Assembly: GCA_024643385.1 (NCBI GenBank)
Contig: JAHEMZ010000009.1
Span: forward strand, 1 to 62,577
Direction of reading: 5' to 3'
DNA from: Flavobacteriaceae bacterium
GTDB lineage: Bacteria; Bacteroidota; Bacteroidia; Flavobacteriales; Flavobacteriaceae
DNA: 62,577 nt
The notes under the pieces were generated by a model. That model ran no database searches and was not told the DNA's origin. It was given only the letters and a program-made list of their open reading frames with translations. Shown here one piece after another: positions 25,856-35,630 of this stretch (position 1 is its first letter; every line of letters begins with the position of its first letter). The position numbers were made by a program, and so were the translations under genes.

Positions 25856-28226
25856 TGAACATCGATTTAAAAAATGATTTTTTCTCTGAAGCATAGCTAT
25901 AACCGTATTTATTGCCATATCCGAAATTATTCATAGACACCCCGTTCAGGATCAAAGCCACATTTACTAATCGCTGGTCCTCAATGGCGTCTTTGGTAAA
26001 TTCCAATAATCGCTTTTCGGTGTAATTGGCTCGAATGACATACAGTGTAATATCAGCAATTTTATTGATCAAAATCGTATCTGCCACCAACATGGCCGGT
26101 GCGGTATCCACCACGATAAAATCAAAATTTTCCTTTAATGCTGAAAAGAATTGTTGGGTGCGTTCCGACATTAATAATTCCGCAGGATTCGGAGGAATGG
26201 CACCTGAAAGAATAATACTCAAATTAGCATTTTCTCTACTTTTCGCAGTAATATCATCTACTTTAAGTTCGTTTTCGATAATATAATCGGTAAGGCCTTT
26301 CATGTTTTTTTGATCCTCATTCAAGTATCGGTCTAATTGAGGGTTTCTAATATCTGCTCCTACCAAGACCACTTTTTTACCGGTCAGAGCAACCGTCAAG
26401 GCAAGATTGAAAGCCACGAAGGTCTTTCCCTCCCCTTTAATAGTGGAAGTCACAAAAACCGTTTTTGCCGACTTACTTGGACTAAGTTTATTGATAAATA
26501 AATATTGAAGATTGGTTCGCAATATTCGAAATGATTCAGCCAGTATACTTCGGTCATTTAACTGAATCAATTCATCTTCGCCCTTTTTTAATTTAGGTAT
26601 CTCGCCAATTAAAGCAATTTCCTTTAACAACATTTCTACATCCTTTCGGTTCGTTATTTTGTTGTTCAACAATATTCTTGCATACAGAAATAAGAACGGA
26701 ATGAGTAATCCTGCCAATCCGGCACCCAAATACACCAGCATTTTTTTCGGAGCCACCGGGACCAAAGCCGTTGAAGCCTGATCTACGATCTTCGCCTTAG
26801 GAGCAGTGACCGCTAACGAAATAGAAGCTTCTTCTCTCTGTTGTAACAGAAATAGATATAATTGTTCTTTGATGATTTGCTGACGCTCTATCCCTCTGTA
26901 AATTTTCTCCTGGGTAGGAACTTCGGTAAGTTTAGAATTTAACGCAGACTCCTGATAATTGAGTTCGCGCATAGAGATTTTAAGTCCTTCAGTGGTATTC
27001 TTTAAACTGCTTAAGATGTTATTCCTAAGTCCGTCAAGCTGTTGATTCACATTGATAACGACAGGGTTCTTTGAGGTAGACGTTTTTAGCAATCTATTTC
27101 TTTGTTGCACCAGCGCATTGTAATTTGCCACAGATTCACCTAACCCTTCCCCGTCAAGACCAATATTTGCAGGAAGTAAGTCGTTGGTGGTAGTGTTCTC
27201 CATGTACTCAATCATTGTATTGGCTAAACTAAGTTGGGTAGCAATATCAAATTCTTTCTTATCAAATTCACTGGCCGTTTCCAATACCAATTGCGCCTGG
27301 GCTTCAATATTAGTCAGTCTGTTTTTACTTTTGAATTGTTCCTTATTTCCTTCCACAGAATCCAACTCCTTGGTGATAATTGCCAATCTCGAATCAATAA
27401 AGTCGGACGTTTTCTTAGCTACCTGTCCCCGATCGTTTATAGCATCCTTATTATATTGAAAAATGAGTTCATCAATAAAGTCTTCCGCCTTCGCAGGCAC
27501 AGGTGATTGCATGGTTAGTACCACCACGTTACTGTTCTTTATTTCATTAATCACGTTGATCTTTTGTTGAAAAGAAGAAGTTACTTTATCCAAATCATGA
27601 TATTTAACTACATACATTTTTCCCATAATACCTTCAAGAATGTTACCATTCGCATCAGGTAATACCGTTATTGTACCAAAAGGAAGATTAATTTTTTCAC
27701 CAAAATCATAAGATCCGGATAGACCGCTATTTTCAATTTCAATTTTAAAGGTAGTTTGGGATTCAACTTCAATAAAGATCGTTGGTATGGATCGATTTCC
27801 CAGACTATCAGAAAAAGATAAAAATCGAACCATAAAAGGCTTGTTCTCATAAACCTCCGTTGTTTTTATGGTCCCTACCGATTCATAAACCACATTTAAA
27901 TCCAATTCTTTTACTACTTCTTTGATGATTCGTTGGGAATTAAAAATAGCCAGTTCATTTTCAATTTTACTGTTTGAAAATCGATTTAAAAAACCTCCCA
28001 AGTCAGTAAATGCTGCCAATTCAGCAGCGCCTCCCCCACTTTTTTCATCCTTGATGATCACCGTCGCTTTTGACTGATATAAAACCGTTGTATAGCGCAG
28101 ATAGATCACTGCCCCCACTAACATGATCACTACACCTAGAACAAATAAGTACCAAAAACGTGCATATTGATCCACTGCTTCTCTGATGGAAACTTCACTT
28201 TGATGGTTAGGGCTTGTATCTTTCAT
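25848..28226 (-). CDS. wzc: Polysaccharide co-polymerase with BY-kinase domain (Wzc type)
   Basis: A 792-residue inner-membrane protein controlling chain length and export. The Wzz part has membrane helices at about residues 24-44 and 505-527 framing a periplasmic coiled-coil region. The kinase part carries Walker A GEGKT at 598-602, Walker A' VGADIRNP near 622 and Walker B IVVDTAP ending near 709. A C-terminal tyrosine cluster (Y770, Y774, Y776, Y778) provides the autophosphorylation sites. It abuts the wza gene with no gap and overlaps wzi by eight bases. No cognate low-molecular-weight phosphatase is in the cluster. Confidence 0.96.
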   Translation of the reverse strand: MKDTSPNHQSEVSIREAVDQYARFWYLFVLGVVIMLVGAVIYLRYTTVLYQSKATVIIKDEKSGGGAAELAAFTDLGGFLNRFSNSKIENELAIFNSQRIIKEVVKELDLNVVYESVGTIKTTEVYENKPFMVRFLSFSDSLGNRSIPTIFIEVESQTTFKIEIENSGLSGSYDFGEKINLPFGTITVLPDANGNILEGIMGKMYVVKYHDLDKVTSSFQQKINVINEIKNSNVVVLTMQSPVPAKAEDFIDELIFQYNKDAINDRGQVAKKTSDFIDSRLAIITKELDSVEGNKEQFKSKNRLTNIEAQAQLVLETASEFDKKEFDIATQLSLANTMIEYMENTTTNDLLPANIGLDGEGLGESVANYNALVQQRNRLLKTSTSKNPVVINVNQQLDGLRNNILSSLKNTTEGLKISMRELNYQESALNSKLTEVPTQEKIYRGIERQQIIKEQLYLFLLQQREEASISLAVTAPKAKIVDQASTALVPVAPKKMLVYLGAGLAGLLIPFLFLYARILLNNKITNRKDVEMLLKEIALIGEIPKLKKGEDELIQLNDRSILAESFRILRTNLQYLFINKLSPSKSAKTVFVTSTIKGEGKTFVAFNLALTVALTGKKVVLVGADIRNPQLDRYLNEDQKNMKGLTDYIIENELKVDDITAKSRENANLSIILSGAIPPNPAELLMSERTQQFFSALKENFDFIVVDTAPAMLVADTILINKIADITLYVIRANYTEKRLLEFTKDAIEDQRLVNVALILNGVSMNNFGYGNKYGYSYASEKKSFFKSMFNG

Positions 28227-28979
28227 TTATCTGGTTATTAAAATAACAGCACTTAAAACAACGGTAAATAAGGAGAGCAAGGCAGGAATATCCGGAATGA
28301 AACCGGATTGCTTCACTCCTTTTAAAGAAGGTTCCACATAAACAATGTCATTTTGTTTTAAAAAATAATAGGGACTATTAAATAAGTCTGTTTGTGTGAT
28401 ATCAATATTGGTTACTTTTTGTTTTCCATCTTCTTCCCTTATGATCATAATCTTTTCACGATTACCCTCGGCCGAAAGGTCTCCTGCCAGTCCGATGGCC
28501 TGCGGAAGGGTCACTCTTTCATCCTGGATGGTATAAACCCCGGGATTGTTGACTCCCCCTATTACGGTAATTTTAAAGTTCATGATCCGCACATCTACCA
28601 CCACATCGGTTATGAACTCCACTAATTGAGAACTCAATTCATTTTGGATCTGCATTCTGGTTTTGCCTACCACTGCAACAGATCCTATAACGGGAAACTG
28701 TATATTCCCTTCTGAATTTACCAAATACCCATTTAGTAAAGGATTTTGATTATTTAAGGTTCCTTCTGTTGGAATTTTAACAAAGGGAGCGACCCCTTCA
28801 GCATTTAAGGAAGAAACATTGATATACAATACGTCGTTCATTTCCACTACCGGTTCAAATTTCTGCATATCCGCCAATTCACTAAGTCCTTCGGTATTCT
28901 GAAAATATAAAATTTGCCTTTTGGTTGCGCAAGAAGTTGCCAAAAGGATCATGAAAAGCAGCAAGTAGTATTTTGACAT
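28227..28979 (-). CDS. wza: Polysaccharide export lipoprotein (Wza type)
   Basis: A 250-residue lipoprotein with lipobox LLATSC (Cys17). It carries the PES (poly_export) domain around residues 45-125 and an SLBB domain at about 135-190 (ITVIGGVNNPGVYTIQDERV). A C-terminal hydrophobic segment (residues 228-248) could be the membrane-crossing helix. It forms the outer-membrane exit channel with the Wzc-type kinase encoded next to it. It is shorter than E. coli Wza, with one SLBB domain, which is common in Bacteroidota. Confidence 0.95.
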   Translation of the reverse strand: MSKYYLLLFMILLATSCATKRQILYFQNTEGLSELADMQKFEPVVEMNDVLYINVSSLNAEGVAPFVKIPTEGTLNNQNPLLNGYLVNSEGNIQFPVIGSVAVVGKTRMQIQNELSSQLVEFITDVVVDVRIMNFKITVIGGVNNPGVYTIQDERVTLPQAIGLAGDLSAEGNREKIMIIREEDGKQKVTNIDITQTDLFNSPYYFLKQNDIVYVEPSLKGVKQSGFIPDIPALLSLFTVVLSAVILITR

Positions 28980-28998
28980 AGATAAAGGGTTATTATCA

Positions 28999-29006
28999 CA
29001 AATATA
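28999..29006 (-). promoter_or_regulatory. Candidate internal -7 promoter element ahead of wza
   Basis: On the minus strand TATATTTG (TAnnTTTG) lies 19 bases before the wza ATG, in the 43-base gap after the dehydratase gene. A -33 box is not evident. It may let the export genes be transcribed apart from the sugar genes. Confidence 0.35.
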
Positions 29007-29022
29007 AGGTTAAAAATATACT

Positions 29023-31002
29023 TTAATAGTCATTCTCTGGCTGGTGTGAATTATCGTTTGTGTCGTTAGTCATATCCAATTTCTCAAAGGAGGAATTTTC
29101 ACTTTTGAATTCAGGTACTAATTCTTTTAATAATTTCACCACTCTGATATCATCGTGCTGTGTCGCGTTTTTAATAATTTCCTTCACTTTCTTTTTCACA
29201 TCATCAAACTTTAAAGCCGGCATTTTGGCTATTAATATCTTAGGATGATGCGTAGGTAAAGTGGTCGAGGAATCATTTAATAATTCTTCAAATAATTTCT
29301 CTCCCGGACGAAGTCCGGTTATTTTTATATCAATATCGTGATAAGGTTCCCAACCGGATAGACGGATCATTTTCTCTGCCAGGTCCAAGATCTTCACCGG
29401 CTTGCCCATATCAAAAACAAATATCTCTCCTCCTTGTCCCATGGTCCCTGCCTGTAAGACCAGCTGACAAGCTTCGGAGATAGTCATGAAATACCTGATA
29501 ATTTCTTTATGTGTTACCGTCACCGGACCTCCATGAAGAATTTGTTTTCTGAAGTGCGGGATCACAGAACCACTGGAACCCAATACATTGCCAAAACGCG
29601 TGGTAATGAAACGTGTGTACACCCCTTTTTCATTTTGCAGGGATTGCACATACATTTCGGCCACTCTTTTTGAAGCGCCCATGACATTGGTCGGGTTCAC
29701 CGCTTTGTCGGTGGAAACCATCACGAATTTTTCAATTTCAAAATTCATGGCAAGAATAGAAAGGTTTACCGTACCAAGTATATTTACATACACGGCCTCA
29801 TGCGGATTCCGTTCGATCAGCGGAACGTGTTTATAGGCTGCTGCATGATATACCAGGTTGAAATTATATTTTTTAAACATCAATTCCATTCGGTACATAT
29901 TACTGATATCAGCTAACTCTATGATAAAATTTAACTTTGGAAATTCGAGTTGTAATTGCAGTTCCAGTTCGTGCAACGCGGACTCTGCTTGATCCAGTAT
30001 CACCACCAATTTTGGTTCATAATCTGTTAACTGTCGTACAATTTCACTCCCAATAGAGCCGGCCCCTCCGGTCACTAATATGGTTTTTCCATTAAGATCC
30101 TTCTGAATGCGCTCGTTCTCTATTATTATTTCGGGGCGTTCAAGTAGATCCTCAATTTGGAGCGGCTTGATCTGATTTTGAATATCTTCTTTGCGATTCC
30201 ATTTTTCTAAGGTAGGAACATTTAAAATTTCGAGATTTAAAGAAAGGCACTCTTCCACTATTTCATTTCGTTCTTTTCCTGAAAAGGTATCACTAACCAA
30301 CAAAACGCCTTCCAGGTTGATATTTTTCAGGGTTTCTTTTAAAGAATTTGAGATGGGAATAACGGGCTTACCTAAAATTTTATAGCGCTTAGACCCAATA
30401 TTCTTGGTTAGGAAGCCTATCAATTGAAAGGAACGATCTGATTCCGTTAACAACGCTTTACCTAAAGTAATCGTGGTATCATTTACGCCCAATATAGCTA
30501 CTCGTTTCTTCGATGTTCCAAAAGAAACGCTCCTTATATATTGATAACTTTCCTTTACGACCACCCTGAACAAGAGCATCACCGAAAAGGAAAGCAGTAA
30601 ATAAATGATCAGCGAAGTATTCAGAAATATTCGCTGTTGAAATAAAATCTCGTACCCGAAATTTATCAGTACAAGTGTGAGAAAAGTAAAGAAGGAGGCG
30701 AACGCAAGTTTAGTGATGTCGGTAAACGTGGAATGCCTTATAATTCCCGAAAAGGTTTTAAAAATAAAAAAGTAAATCACATTTACAAATACAATCATCA
30801 CTCCTTGTTCCGCTACCGAGATTGTCTGATGGAATTTTACGGGCGTGGCATGTAGGATCAAATAGACCCCCATAAAAGAAAATGCACCAAGTATGATGTC
30901 AATAACAATTACGATCCATCTTGGCAAATACCGTTGATCCAGTAACATTAATTTATTGTCACCACTAAATAACTTTTCAAATAAAGAATCCTTAATTTTC
31001 AA
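29023..31002 (-). CDS. Membrane-bound nucleotide-sugar 4,6-dehydratase (PglF/CapD/WbpM type)
   Basis: A 659-residue protein with four to five N-terminal membrane helices (about residues 28-148), a Rossmann-like nucleotide region (165-260), then a C-terminal SDR domain. The NAD loop TGGAGSIGSE is at 311-320. STDK at 430-433 and the M441-x3-K445 pair, where the usual SDR tyrosine is replaced by methionine, are hallmarks of the PglF/WbpM/CapD group acting on UDP-GlcNAc. It most likely makes UDP-4-keto-6-deoxy-GlcNAc as first step for the aminotransferase next door. The longest start is TTG 31002; ATG 30948 is the alternative. Confidence 0.92.
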   Translation of the reverse strand: MKIKDSLFEKLFSGDNKLMLLDQRYLPRWIVIVIDIILGAFSFMGVYLILHATPVKFHQTISVAEQGVMIVFVNVIYFFIFKTFSGIIRHSTFTDITKLAFASFFTFLTLVLINFGYEILFQQRIFLNTSLIIYLLLSFSVMLLFRVVVKESYQYIRSVSFGTSKKRVAILGVNDTTITLGKALLTESDRSFQLIGFLTKNIGSKRYKILGKPVIPISNSLKETLKNINLEGVLLVSDTFSGKERNEIVEECLSLNLEILNVPTLEKWNRKEDIQNQIKPLQIEDLLERPEIIIENERIQKDLNGKTILVTGGAGSIGSEIVRQLTDYEPKLVVILDQAESALHELELQLQLEFPKLNFIIELADISNMYRMELMFKKYNFNLVYHAAAYKHVPLIERNPHEAVYVNILGTVNLSILAMNFEIEKFVMVSTDKAVNPTNVMGASKRVAEMYVQSLQNEKGVYTRFITTRFGNVLGSSGSVIPHFRKQILHGGPVTVTHKEIIRYFMTISEACQLVLQAGTMGQGGEIFVFDMGKPVKILDLAEKMIRLSGWEPYHDIDIKITGLRPGEKLFEELLNDSSTTLPTHHPKILIAKMPALKFDDVKKKVKEIIKNATQHDDIRVVKLLKELVPEFKSENSSFEKLDMTNDTNDNSHQPENDY

Positions 31003-31036
31003 ATTCCAAATTTTAACATATTTCTAATCTCATGAA

Positions 31037-32170
31037 CTACAATATTTCATGAATTATTTTTGTCATTCGTGCTCTGTCTTCTATCGATAAATTGGATCCT
31101 GAAGGTAAACACAATCCCTTTGTAAACAGATCTTCTGCAACTTGTTCTCCATAATAAGGACAACCATTAAAAACCGGCTGCAAGTGCATGGGTTTCCATA
31201 GCGGCCTGGATTCAATATTGCTGTTTTCCAAATGAATTCGGAGTACTTCGGGGCTAAAAGGTGCCAAATTGGTATCAATTAATAGACAGGTTAACCAATG
31301 ATTCGAAAAATAATCGGACGATGGTTCTCGAAACAGTGTTATTCCGGGTATTCCATTGAAGAGATCATCGTAAAATTGATGCATCTTTCTGCGAGCGGTT
31401 ACTCTTTCACCAAGAACTTCCATTTGCCCCCTACCAATACCTGCGCAAATATTGCTCAATCGGTAGTTATAACCAATCTGTGAATGTTGATAATGGGCTG
31501 CTTCATCCCGGGCTTGGGTGGCCAGGAAAACAGCTTGCTCCTTTCTTTCGGAATTCTTCGTCACTAAAGCACCACCTCCGGAAGTAGTAATGATCTTATT
31601 TCCGTTGAAAGAGAGAATTGCCAGGTCGCCAAAACTTCCGCAATTCTTTCCCTTATACCTGCTCCCTAACGCTTCGGCAGCATCTTCTATCAACGGGATT
31701 TCATAGTTACGGGCGATTGACACGATTTCATCCACTTTACAAGGCATTCCGTATAAATGGACCGCAATGATGGCTTTGGGTTTTTTTCCTTTTTTAATTC
31801 GATCCAGAATTGCCGTCTCCAAATGAATCGGACTTATATTCCATGTATCCGGTTCACTGTCTACAAAGATCGGAGTGGCGCCTTGATAGACAATGGGGTT
31901 AGCGGAAGCACTGAACGTCATCGTCTGACAAATTACTTCATCGCCATGCCCCACCCCTAATAAGATCAGCGCTAAATGCACAGCAGCCGTTCCGGAACTT
32001 AGAGCCGCCACATGAATCCCTTCTCCAAGGTATTCTTCCAGATCTTCTTCAAAACCAATAACATTAGGGCCTAGCGGTGCGATCCAATTGCTATCGAAGG
32101 CTTGCTGAACAAATTTTTGTTCAGTACCTCCCATATGAGGAGAAGAAAGATAAATTCGTCGACTCGTCAT
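31037..32170 (-). CDS. DegT/DnrJ/EryC1/StrS sugar aminotransferase (PglE-like)
   Basis: A 377-residue PLP enzyme. K192 in [18 protein letters not shown] is the cofactor lysine, and [10 protein letters not shown] (D163) binds the pyridine nitrogen. The opening [18 protein letters not shown] resembles PglE-type enzymes that aminate UDP-4-keto-6-deoxy-GlcNAc. Placement between the dehydratase and a PglD-like acetyltransferase supports that step. Other sugar C4 or C3 aminations cannot be excluded from sequence alone. The start overlaps the acetyltransferase stop (ATGA). Confidence 0.92.
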   Translation of the reverse strand: MTSRRIYLSSPHMGGTEQKFVQQAFDSNWIAPLGPNVIGFEEDLEEYLGEGIHVAALSSGTAAVHLALILLGVGHGDEVICQTMTFSASANPIVYQGATPIFVDSEPDTWNISPIHLETAILDRIKKGKKPKAIIAVHLYGMPCKVDEIVSIARNYEIPLIEDAAEALGSRYKGKNCGSFGDLAILSFNGNKIITTSGGGALVTKNSERKEQAVFLATQARDEAAHYQHSQIGYNYRLSNICAGIGRGQMEVLGERVTARRKMHQFYDDLFNGIPGITLFREPSSDYFSNHWLTCLLIDTNLAPFSPEVLRIHLENSNIESRPLWKPMHLQPVFNGCPYYGEQVAEDLFTKGLCLPSGSNLSIEDRARMTKIIHEIL

Positions 32171-32775
32171 TTATTTAGTGTGTTTTTTATCACTGCCGGA
32201 TTTCCATACACCACGGCATAGTCGGGAACATTCTTAGTGACCACAGCACCGGCTCCTATAACGGCCCATTTTCCTATGGTCAATTCGGGTAAAATGACAC
32301 TCCCTGCTCCTATCAAACTACCTTCCCCAATACGCACACCACCGGACACTGCCGCATTGATTGCGACGTGAACAAAATCACCCAACTCAACATTATGGGA
32401 TAAGGTCGCGTGGTTGTTCACAATACAAAAATTCCCCATGGTTACTGCCGCATCAAGCACTGCATTCGGCAAGATCACATTTCCCATTCCCATTACGAGG
32501 GAAGGATAACGACAAACACTCGGGTGTATGAAATTGGGAAAGTTAGCCTTCAGTTTTTCGGCTACTTTCTTTCTGTTTTGATTATTTCCAATCGTTACAC
32601 AAATATGGTCTACATTTTTATTAAGTGGTGACTGCTGCACCGGCACTCCTAAAATAGTAGCATGTCCGGGTTGATCATCACAGAATGAAACCGGATGGAA
32701 CTCTCCCAATACATTGATAAGCTCCAGCACTGCAAATCCATGTCCACCTGCACCGTATAAAATAATTTCTTTCAT
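32167..32775 (-). CDS. Sugar O/N-acetyltransferase of the PglD/NeuD family
   Basis: A 202-residue protein with an N-terminal Rossmann-like half starting [16 protein letters not shown], as in PglD and NeuD. A C-terminal left-handed beta-helix of hexapeptide repeats follows ([20 protein letters not shown] and onward), with a catalytic-type His in [17 protein letters not shown]. It probably acetylates the 4-amino group of the neighbouring aminotransferase product using acetyl-CoA. I prefer ATG 32775 to an in-frame TTG three codons upstream. It overlaps the aminotransferase start by four bases. Confidence 0.9.
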   Translation of the reverse strand: MKEIILYGAGGHGFAVLELINVLGEFHPVSFCDDQPGHATILGVPVQQSPLNKNVDHICVTIGNNQNRKKVAEKLKANFPNFIHPSVCRYPSLVMGMGNVILPNAVLDAAVTMGNFCIVNNHATLSHNVELGDFVHVAINAAVSGGVRIGEGSLIGAGSVILPELTIGKWAVIGAGAVVTKNVPDYAVVYGNPAVIKNTLNK

Positions 32776-32780
32776 CGGTT

Positions 32781-33383
32781 TCAATTTCCTTTAAAGCGTT
32801 CCGTGGTTGCCATTCCTTGCGAATTTATATCCGCCCGTATAAGAACTTTCTGCAAGGTTTTCAGCAATATTTTCACGTCCAATACAAAACTACAGTTTTG
32901 TACATAGAATATATCATATTCAAACTTTTTATCCCATGAAATAGCATTTCGCCCATTAATCTGCGCCCAGCCCGTGATACCCGGTTTTACGTCATGTCGT
33001 TTTCGCTGAAGATCGTTATAAAGCGGTAAATACTGTGGCAATAAAGGACGTGGTCCTACAAAACTCATATTCCCGGTTAGTATGTTCCATAATTGCGGAA
33101 TTTCGTCAAGGGAAGTTTTTCGTATGAACTTTCCAAAAGCAGTTAGACGCTCGGCATCCGGCAGTAAATTTCCTTGAGAATCTACCTTGTTATTCATGGT
33201 CCGAAACTTCACGATGGTAAACATTCGCTCATTTTTTCCCGGTCTCTCCTGAAAAAAAAACGGTTTTCCGGAATTCAATATAAAGAGTACTGCTACAACA
33301 ACGATAAAAATGGGAAACAAGAGTACTGTTCCCAATAAGGCAAATAGGAAATCGAAAAAAGGTTTTATCAAGCCTATATACAT
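32781..33383 (-). CDS. Phosphoglycosyl transferase (PglC-like, initiating sugar transferase)
   Basis: A 200-residue monotopic membrane enzyme that moves a sugar phosphate to undecaprenyl phosphate and so starts repeat-unit assembly. It has one N-terminal hydrophobic hairpin (about residues 8-31). The PGT motifs are seen in FKFRTM-like [27 protein letters not shown] with its Asp-Glu pair, and [14 protein letters not shown]. The length without extra helices matches PglC and not the long WbaP/WcaJ form. I chose ATG 33383, ten bases after the upstream gene's stop; an earlier in-frame ATG lies inside that gene. With its neighbours it suggests a bacillosamine-like first sugar. Confidence 0.93.
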   Translation of the reverse strand: MYIGLIKPFFDFLFALLGTVLLFPIFIVVVAVLFILNSGKPFFFQERPGKNERMFTIVKFRTMNNKVDSQGNLLPDAERLTAFGKFIRKTSLDEIPQLWNILTGNMSFVGPRPLLPQYLPLYNDLQRKRHDVKPGITGWAQINGRNAISWDKKFEYDIFYVQNCSFVLDVKILLKTLQKVLIRADINSQGMATTERFKGN

Positions 33384-33393
33384 CAATCCAAAT

Positions 33394-34557
33394 TTACGTT
33401 TTCTTCTCGAGCAAATTCTGGTATTCCAAGAGAAGACTTCTCCATATGTCCTCTTGTTCATAACGATTCATGATAGAGTCACGGGCATTTTCCCTTAATT
33501 TTTGAAAAAAAACTTGATCTTCCACGATTCTTCCCATTGCTTCATATACTGCGGGGGCATCTTTTGGAGGAACAATACAGCCATTATAGAGATGCGAGAC
33601 GATCTCATTACATCCATTTATGTCAGACACGATCGCAGGGACATCCATTGCCAAGGCCTGCAAGACCACATTAGGAAAACCTTCTCTATAGCTTGGAAAC
33701 ACCATCACATCACTTACCGCGAGATAAGGTCTCACATCATTTTGATAGCCCACATAGCTTATTTTTGGATGATCCCGAATTTGATCGATAACCTCGTCCG
33801 GTAAGGGATCGAGCTCTTGTTCCATGGGTCCTACCAATAACAACTGAATTTCCTTTCTTTCAGCATACAATTTTGTAAACGCTTCGATCAATTCCACCAA
33901 ACCTTTATCCCTCACCATTCTTCCGATAAAGACAAATGTAAAGTCGTTTGGAACTAAACCGATTTCTTGAGCCATTCGACCTTTGTCGTCGTCACTATAG
34001 CATTTTGGATTGAAATAATGGGTGTCAATCCCATTGGAACTTCCGTTGCCAATTATTTTTAATTTTGAGGGTGCAACCAACTTTTCGTGTTGGATAAAAT
34101 CAAAAAGTCCTTTTGAATTGGGATACACCTTGGTGGCAAATCGATAGGTTAGTTTTTCTACGAAAAGCAACACTTTTCGTTTTAGGCCTTTGGCCTCCAT
34201 CAGTGGAAGTCCGGCCACCGTATGAAGTCGGTTCGGTACTCCGGCCAACCAGGCAGCCAACATTCCTACGATTCCAGCTTTGGGAGTATGCGTGTGTACG
34301 ATGGAAGGTTGCTCATTTTTCAGGAACCTGAATAACCGATACACGGCAAGTATATCCTGAAAAGGCGTTATTTTTCGAGTCATTGGAACATAAAAAGATC
34401 GGACACCTTTTTCCGCTGCAAATGTCTCCAATCGCTCCTTTTCCGAACTAATAGCGATCACCTCAAAATACGAATTCATATAAACCAACTGTCCTTCCAA
34501 AAGTTTTTCGAGGGACAACGGGATGGTGGTGATTCGTATTAGTTTTGGTTTTGGCAT
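33394..34557 (-). CDS. Glycosyltransferase family 4
   Basis: A 387-residue GT-B enzyme. The N-terminal domain contains VHTHTPKAGIVGMLAAWLAG, frequent in family 4 enzymes that follow a PglC-like step. The C-terminal domain has FVFIGRMVRDKGLVELIEAF and SYREGFPNVVLQALAM, where the second glutamate of the usual E-x7-E is a glutamine. Its position just before the phosphoglycosyl transferase gene suggests that it adds the second sugar of the repeat. Donor and linkage are unknown. The 5' end overlaps the preceding glycosyltransferase gene by 19 bases. Confidence 0.92.
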   Translation of the reverse strand: MPKPKLIRITTIPLSLEKLLEGQLVYMNSYFEVIAISSEKERLETFAAEKGVRSFYVPMTRKITPFQDILAVYRLFRFLKNEQPSIVHTHTPKAGIVGMLAAWLAGVPNRLHTVAGLPLMEAKGLKRKVLLFVEKLTYRFATKVYPNSKGLFDFIQHEKLVAPSKLKIIGNGSSNGIDTHYFNPKCYSDDDKGRMAQEIGLVPNDFTFVFIGRMVRDKGLVELIEAFTKLYAERKEIQLLLVGPMEQELDPLPDEVIDQIRDHPKISYVGYQNDVRPYLAVSDVMVFPSYREGFPNVVLQALAMDVPAIVSDINGCNEIVSHLYNGCIVPPKDAPAVYEAMGRIVEDQVFFQKLRENARDSIMNRYEQEDIWRSLLLEYQNLLEKKT

Positions 34558-35630
34558 AATTGTGAATACAACTCAATATGTTGATTGACCATGGTCTCTA
34601 TGCTATATTTATTCGCTCTGTTCAAGCAATCGCTTGCGGTCCTATCATAAATTTCCTTATCGGATCTTAAGGTAGTAATTATTTTTGCCAGCTGCTGATG
34701 GTCTCCTTCCGGAAATAACAAACCGGCATCTTTCACCACGCCGGATAATCCCTTTACGTCGCTCGCAATAAAAGGTCGTCCGGATGCCATTCCCTCTAGA
34801 CAGGACAGTGACAAGCCTTCAAAATGACTGGATAATAATACAAAGTCGGACATTTTTAATAGATTAGCGACATCTATTCGCAAGCCTAAAAAGTGAACTC
34901 GTTCAGTAACATCTAGGTCTTTTGCTAATTCTTTGCATTGGATCATCGTTGGTCCGTTTCCTACCAGAACAAGATGAACATCCTTCTCCAAATGATTTAA
35001 GGCTCGTATTGCCGTAGGCTGATCTTTCTGATTCGTGAAACTTGAAACTTGAATGATAATTTTATCTTGGTTGGAAAATGAAAACTCCTCTCGCGGCGCG
35101 GGCGTTGCATGATTAATTTTTTGAACATCAATTCCGTTATGAATCAGTACTGTTTTTGAAATAATACTCTTCATTCTCTTATGAAGCGATTCCTTTACCT
35201 CATTGGAAATTGTAATAATTCTTGCATATTTATGGTAGATAATTCGGTCGATCCATTTAAAGAATGGGGTGTCTCTTCTATTCTTTGTATTATGTTCTGT
35301 AAAGATCAATTTTGTTCTGGAACCGGAGATCATTTTAGCAATAGCCACCCAATATAAGGATGGGAACAAGTGAACGTGAATAAGGTCAAATCGTTTAGAG
35401 TAAGCTAAGATCTTAAAAATCAAAAGAGGATTATAAACGCCGGAAGTGCCAAGAATATGTAATCTAACATTACTTATTTGGTACAATTGCTCCAAAAACG
35501 GTGTTGGACTTCCGGTTAATAATAATAATTCAACTTGAATTCCCTTCTTTTGAAAGATAGGAATCGAGTCTAGAATCAGTTTTTCTGCTCCCCCGGTGGC
35601 CAGACTATTAATTACAATTAATATCCTCAT
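34539..35630 (-). CDS. Glycosyltransferase family 4
   Basis: A 363-residue GT-B enzyme with an N-terminal NSLATGGAEKLILD loop, FTEHNTKNRRDT in the acceptor domain and an intact E-x7-E motif (FEGLSLSCLEGMASGRPFI) near residue 265. It likely adds one sugar to the lipid-linked repeat unit on the cytoplasmic face. It overlaps the polymerase candidate by four bases and the next glycosyltransferase by 19. Substrates cannot be read from sequence. Confidence 0.92.
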   Translation of the reverse strand: MRILIVINSLATGGAEKLILDSIPIFQKKGIQVELLLLTGSPTPFLEQLYQISNVRLHILGTSGVYNPLLIFKILAYSKRFDLIHVHLFPSLYWVAIAKMISGSRTKLIFTEHNTKNRRDTPFFKWIDRIIYHKYARIITISNEVKESLHKRMKSIISKTVLIHNGIDVQKINHATPAPREEFSFSNQDKIIIQVSSFTNQKDQPTAIRALNHLEKDVHLVLVGNGPTMIQCKELAKDLDVTERVHFLGLRIDVANLLKMSDFVLLSSHFEGLSLSCLEGMASGRPFIASDVKGLSGVVKDAGLLFPEGDHQQLAKIITTLRSDKEIYDRTASDCLNRANKYSIETMVNQHIELYSQLCQNQN

